A stretch of DNA of 64,000 nt from Gymnopilus junonius (lineage: Eukaryota > Basidiomycota > Agaricomycetes > Agaricales > Galerinaceae), in the NCBI GenBank assembly GCA_015501075.1, contig JADNYJ010000005.1, positions 62,001-126,000 on the forward strand, read 5' to 3'. Below the pieces are notes generated by a model. That model saw only the letters and a list, made by a program, of their open reading frames with translations. It had not been told where the DNA came from and did not search any database. Positions 58,480 through 64,000 of the stretch are shown here, in pieces (the stretch's first letter is position 1; each line of letters begins with the position of its first letter). Position numbers and translations under genes: made by a program.

Positions 58480-60853
58480 ATGGCCCCCAAATCTTTTCTG
58501 GCCCTCTTGAATAGTCCTAGTTCAGATGATGCTGCTTTCCTGTATGTGCAACTTCAATCTCAATGACCACTCACAACCTAACTTACACCTCCACAGGCTT
58601 GAGGAAGCGGACATGTTACTACAAGGTGATAATGAAAGTTGGTTGAATTACAGGAGGCGTTCATCATATCTTTTCGTATCTTACAGATGTCAGCTCTTTC
58701 CACCAGGAGGGAAGCTGGGATGTATACCCCCGATCGACCACAGCCCAAGGTATTCTGCAATTAGATCCAGCTTCCAACTCTCTCCCTACCCAGAAATCAC
58801 TCCCACCCCAGCTGCGCCAGTGATGACAATCTCTCAAGTACCTGATGAAGAGCTGCTGCTGTACAATGTTCTTGACTCCTTTTCATCAAACAACAATCTG
58901 CTGGCCCCATCATTCACAGAACATTTATGGGACCAATATACCCCACCTTCGAGTGCATCAACACCGTCTGGGTACCCAAGTGATGTGGCCAGCCAACAAG
59001 TCTCTCCCTATACCCCACCCAGCACCTCCAGGTCAGCCATGCACATGACACCAATGACCCAGGCACCTCATCCTGACTGGTCACCAAACACATATACCAA
59101 CTCAAATCACTTTTTGATGAATAACTCTCTGCTGTATATTGATATGAATCTTTTTCCAGCCACCAACTCCCCCACACATCCAGTATTCAACAAGTATCCG
59201 AATGCTGCACCATACAACAATATGCTGGTGGCACCCTGGACTTATGAACCTCCTAATCCAGTTCCTCAGGTGATCTCACCCGATATACCCATCTTCCCTG
59301 AAAATCTGGATGAAGATTTCCAACCTCAGCTGGATTATCCAGAGCAGCTACTCATCGCCAATCAGACCAATGGGATATCTATTGGACACCATATACCATC
59401 CATATCCATATCCATATCCATGCCCGACCCTGAGGCATATTCCGGTGGCTTCAGTGGCAGCATTCCATCACATACCCCAGAGAATATTTATTATGAAGAT
59501 GGAACTGAAGATTGTCAAATGCCATCTACCAGCATGCATGGGCCATCAAGCCCATCATTCGACAATCACCAGTATTCACCCATACCTCTGGGGATTGATC
59601 ACAGTAGCAGCCACACCAAGCCATCACAGATAAGCCCAACAGTCATAATCCTGCATACAAATGACATGCTGTGTCTCTCCATTGGAGGGGACAAACATTG
59701 TCAGCAAATAAATTCTGATGCTACCTTAGGCCATCAAAGCTCCAAAACCCACTTCATTGAGGCCAAGGAAAGACTGCAAAAGAGAGGCTGGAAGTAAGTT
59801 CCAATGATATATCCCCTGTACAGAGTCCAACAACAGACAATTTTGCTGCAGGCCCACAGAGAAGAAAGGAAAGGTATCCAGTCAAGATAAACCACAGCAG
59901 AAGAAGAAAAGGCCAAGGGGAAAAAGAGAAGAAATTTGGGGGCCCCCTGGTCTTGGTCAGACTGAACGAATCTATACACCAGAAGAGCAGCGAGCTGGAG
60001 CATGTGTGGAATGAAGGAGGCAAATATTATGTTGCCTGACCAGAAAATTGCCCACTGTCTAGGGCATACTAGGTTTGTCTCTCCATTGTTGGTCTTCCAC
60101 TGCTAAACATCTGATATAAATTTTTTTCAGTGCTTGTGGATCCTCAGCCTGCAAAGAAGTTGCGTCGACTTCAAGTAGAATCTGCCCAGCTCAGTAAGGA
60201 TTTGACCTTGCCAATTCCAGTATTGGTCCCAGCATCTCATCCTGCTGAAGAATTGCCAGAAAGCCATTTCCTCAAAGATCCTAATCCACAATGTGAAATG
60301 CCCTCTGCAGCTAATGGCGGCCCCTCATGGGCAGCTCCAGCACTAAGCTCATCCAATCCAGCTCCAACTGAGCATAATATGAGGGAATGCCCAGGTCGAC
60401 TTCCATCCTCTTGCCCATCGTCACATGAGACCTCAATGGCATCCTCTCCAGCTCAACCTCAGACACCACTGACAATTCCCAGAACTTCATGGAAAAGGAA
60501 CTATAAGGATGATGAAGTATCTTCTTCCACAACTCCAGCATCCATCACAATCTGAGAGGATCCAAAATTGGGTAGATCTCCACAGACGCACCTTGCAAAC
60601 CAGCAGCATACCTCAGCGATGATGGCTTCCAATCAGGTAAGCTGGCAGGAGCTGGAGGATCCTACAAGCTTGACCATGGGTACTTCAGCATCCATGTCAC
60701 TGCGAGCCCCAAAGAGGCCCAGGAAATCACTGTGAAGCAAGAATGCAGTGGCCGCTCTACTGGGTAAGCCACTGAAATTGTTACTCACATAGTATTGCAG
60801 CTCATAAAGATCTTCAGGCCTGCTCATCACTGCTTCTTCCTAGTGCAGAATGA
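58480..60853 (+). pseudogene. Unrecognised gene with in-frame stops inside CpG-poor block
   Basis: No family recognised. Exons are 58480-58541 (MAPKSFLALLNSPSSDDAAF), 58597-59793, 59852-60072, 60131 to about 60,768, and a last exon ending at the TGA 60,851-60,853. Introns have gtatgt or gtaag donors and ag acceptors; the first has a cctaac branch site. The main exon is Ser/Pro/Thr-rich (DQYTPPSSASTPSGYPS), followed by a basic segment KKKRPRGKREEIWGPPG and RAGACVE. In the same frame then come TGA (60,012), TAG (60,060), TGA (60,553) and TGA (about 60,733). The frame stays open between these stops, which argues that they are recent. Three TGA codons could be former CGA. Confidence 0.5.
59401..59428 (+). 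repeat. Short tandem repeat in coding sequence
   Basis: Four copies of catatc-c units (catatccatatccatatcc) code a SISISIS tract in the unrecognised gene. Confidence 0.6.
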
Positions 60854-63800
60854 GTCGAAGACAATGCGCTGGATGAATAGAGACAAAGCGACCCCGCCAG
60901 GCTGAATAGAGATTTGAGACAACTCCCCTTTTATTATTTACTGATCCTTGTTATTCCGCCCATGAGAACGATGGGAATGGAGCCATATCGACATGCCTCT
61001 ACTCCGCTTTTTCACTAGGAAATGGCTGGTCCTATTTCATGGGATTGACGAGGAGGCAGTCGGATTTTGGACTTTTCATAGGCATTTATTTTCCTCTGAT
61101 TTTTCCCCCGTTTTTCTGTTGTTGTACTATATGATATTCCTTGTGAATTTCTGGACTATTTATCTCTCCTACATACTACAAACAGATAAATTGTCAATTT
61201 TCTTGGACTTCTATCTGGTTCTAACAGGATGTCTAGTTTTCATTAGTTTACTTTTTTCCAATGTTTTCCCAGATTGTGGTGCAAATTGGTATAACATCGG
61301 AAAATCGACCACATGGTCTAGGCAAGTTATTGACCAGGCAGATTAAATTGGCATACAAGTGTAACACTGAGCAGAACATCTGCTAAGTGCTTGAGGTTTC
61401 AGCAAGATTTGAGTAGATTGATGAGCAGCATCAGGAGTCATCACATGCTATCCCACCAATGCTTTTCGAATTTGACTGAACTCTTCATCTCCTGACTCTT
61501 CTCCTTCATGGTGACTCATCTTGAGCTTGAATCTCTTTCTTTTTATGGCTCTACTCTCAATTCTATGAAATACATTTTTCACAGCCAACATAGTAGCTAT
61601 CACACTTCCACCGCAAATGTGTCACATACTTCCACCAGTGGGTCTATCATTATAGCTGTGACCACTGCAAATGCCTCAATAGCAATATAGTACCATATCC
61701 ACACCAGCAGCAGTACCAGCATCATTAATCTTGCCTCCCCATGTCTCCACTACCTCTGCTTACCCCAGCAGCTCACATCTTCATCCTCGAAAAGCCCATA
61801 CTCAAGGCATCTTTCCATCTCTCAAGATTCTCACATTTTTAAGCATGTGCCCCATGTCATGTGTGGATTTGAATTGCAGGCCCTTGGAAAATTTTTATCC
61901 AGCATTGAATTTTCCAGAGAGGGGCTTGGTTGGAAAGGATAATCGATAAGGGATGAAGGGATAGAGAGGGAGGCGTCATGGTCAACTTGCACCTATGTCT
62001 CAAGGATCTTGTTGTGCTCTCTTGCACCTGTGGACAACGGAGAATACACTCTGAGGCAGTGGTTGCCTACAGCTTTAGCCTCGCCATTGCTTCCATTGCA
62101 AGTGCATCATCACGTATGCCAGCCTCCTCTACTGACTTTAACTCCTTTTCTTAGGCTCTGACTTAAACCATCCTCCGCTCTTTAGACAAGTCAATGCATT
62201 CCCTTATAAGCTCTTGCTCCATGTTTTCAAACATAAGTTTGCCTTATACTATGGTACTGAGGGATGGTGAAACAGCCTTCAAACTTGCAGCCTGATACCC
62301 AGGGCTGGTATGATCATCCCTGGTCTGCATCAGCAGGATCATTTGACATGTAGGTTTCATCTATGTACACAGTGAGTACAATTTGTCTTTCATTATCTTC
62401 CACGCTTTTTCCTTTTTTCTTTGGGTGTAGGTTGTTTCTTCCGATTTTATTTCAAATTTCTTCTTCATTTTCTTCCTTGTTCGTCTCGCTGTAGTTCTGT
62501 CCTTTCCATTTACTTCATTGTCTTTGTTATCTTGCTTACTGTGTTTCTTCATATTATTTCTGCTCCGTCTTGCCTTTTCTTCCATCCATATATTCCTTTC
62601 TCCCTTTTCTCTTGAATCTGCTATCTATCACCTTTCTTTGTTGATCATATTTCTTTGCTGATCATAAATATTCATTGCTGATCGATTCTCATCTCTCCAG
62701 GAATCTTTGCAAAGGAGCCAGTACCACCCCAATTCATTACTTGTCATCCATGCAACAAATTTATGGGTTGCTTATAATTAGGCAGTTCATGAGCAGAGCT
62801 TGAAGCAGCAGCTCGAGCAGCTCCACCAAGGACAAACCACGGCCATTGCCTCCCACTGATACTGGACATGTACGGCCATGCAGCATTCTTCTGCAACAGG
62901 TACCCACCTTTCATGGCCTTGAATAACGACCAGAATTCAGCCAGTGTACATCATCAGTAGCATGTTGTTCCCCAGCACCAAATCCGACCAGCGATGCTCC
63001 CTTGATCATTCTGTCAGGGACTCATTCCGTAAGCTTCGGCTTTCATTAGCTCAGCTGCTGTCACATCTTCATCTGCATCTGCTAGGGTTCTGGCTCGCGT
63101 CATGTCTAGCAAAGGTAAGGGTCTGACACCTTCTCAGGTTCTCCTCCGTCGGTCCTTGCAAATGTTCAATGTCAGAAGGAACCAGCAGAGAGGCTACGAT
63201 GCCTTTCCAAAACTGTCAGCATCACCAGGGCAGAATAGTGCACCTCCTGCAGCTTATTGGAGTAGGAACGCTGAGCTCGCTGAAGCAGCTAGTGGTGCCG
63301 TGCCTTCCTTTTCGTATGCATTTGGCAGTGACAAGATGGAAGTGCCTTCATAAAGCACAACCAAGGGTATGAAATGTCAGTATCTTCGCAACCAGTGATA
63401 TTGGCAGTACCGTCAGAATTCAAACCTTGCCCACAACAGGATGAGCATGCGATATGGTGATTATCCATTTTATCACCTAATCCTCCTTCATCATTCCTCG
63501 CTCAGCTTTTATCCCTTCTCCCGAGTAACCACACTCTCATCGCCGACCACCATCCTTATCACTTCTGCTGTTTTCATCGATTTACAAACCACAGTGCTCA
63601 GATTTGACCAGAGATGGGTTTCCTGCAAATCACGACTGATCTCAAGGATTATCTTGTCAAACAATACTCTCCTGGTCCATACCTAAGATTTTCACATCTC
63701 TGATCATTGTCGATCTTACGTTCAAGCCACATAGAGGTGTTCCTTGGAGAGTTGGAGTTGGATGAGTTACGCGATGCGCCTTGCATTATGTGTGAGTTGG

Positions 63801-64000
63801 TTAATTTTGGACGATTCGATTCACAAACCTCTTCCTTACCTCTTTTCTTGGGGCTTTTCCTTCATATTCATGGCAGACACTAGTTAATTTCCATATATCG
63901 GATTTTTCTATTTTCATATGTATTTCTTAGTCTTTATGGCTGCAGAAGATATCTCATTTGGGCTCCTTATGATGATAAAAGGGCAGAAGTGGTGCTTCCA
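60854..64000. other. CpG-poor region without recognised gene
   Basis: Only short frames are seen. 63,102-63,353 (MSSKGKGLTPSQVLLRRSL) looks partly coding, and a Gln-rich piece near 62,790-62,850 (LKQQLEQLHQG) may be another exon. CpG starts to return after about 63,450. Remains of a decayed element or gene are likely, but nothing can be named. Confidence 0.35.

Overview
The window is nuclear DNA from a filamentous basidiomycete, most likely a mushroom-forming agaricomycete. The grounds are many 45-70 bp GT-AG introns, an SRPK-type kinase with the DLG variant, secreted beta-trefoil (I66/cospin-like) protease inhibitors, a PL14 polysaccharide lyase, several F-box genes, a samB/MUB1 MYND protein and a C2H2 plus Zn-cluster regulator. 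The species cannot be named from sequence alone. I saw no tRNA, rRNA or CRISPR.

Layout. 1-15,650: three copies (A minus, B minus, C plus) of an unrecognised six-exon gene coding about 440-450 residues. B and C are head to head around an imperfect palindrome near 12,460. An F-box gene (6,750-5,167) lies between A and B. 16,350-20,600: an FtsJ-like methyltransferase fragment, then an intact SRPK-like kinase (17,754-19,275). 20,612-25,635: the samB/MUB1 orthologue on minus, tail to tail with the kinase, with its frame broken at several points. 28,412-31,707: a 1.47-kb inverted repeat carrying two copies of an I66-type inhibitor gene; a third, truncated copy abuts the right arm. 33,700-38,400: two unrecognised minus-strand loci. 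38,800-40,440: an F-box/LRR relic. 41,508-46,521: an F-box gene, a PL14 lyase with two one-base breaks, and an intact GNAT acetyltransferase. 47,139-47,384: a nucleotidyltransferase-like fragment. 52,259-56,830: an eight-exon zinc-finger regulator behind about 4.6 kb of gene-free DNA. 57,750-63,500: a strongly CpG-depleted block holding an unrecognised gene with in-frame TGA codons.

Functionally these genes form no obvious pathway. They mix core regulators (SRPK-like kinase, samB/MUB1, zinc-finger factor) with fast-evolving accessory loci (F-box genes, protease inhibitors, PL14, the A/B/C family). The most unusual features are the A/B/C family with its inverted arrangement, the inhibitor palindrome with uneven decay, and the CpG-poor block whose stop codons look like C-to-T products. 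One-base changes in C runs break samB, PL14 and copy B; they may be sequencing errors and should be checked before any of these is called a pseudogene.
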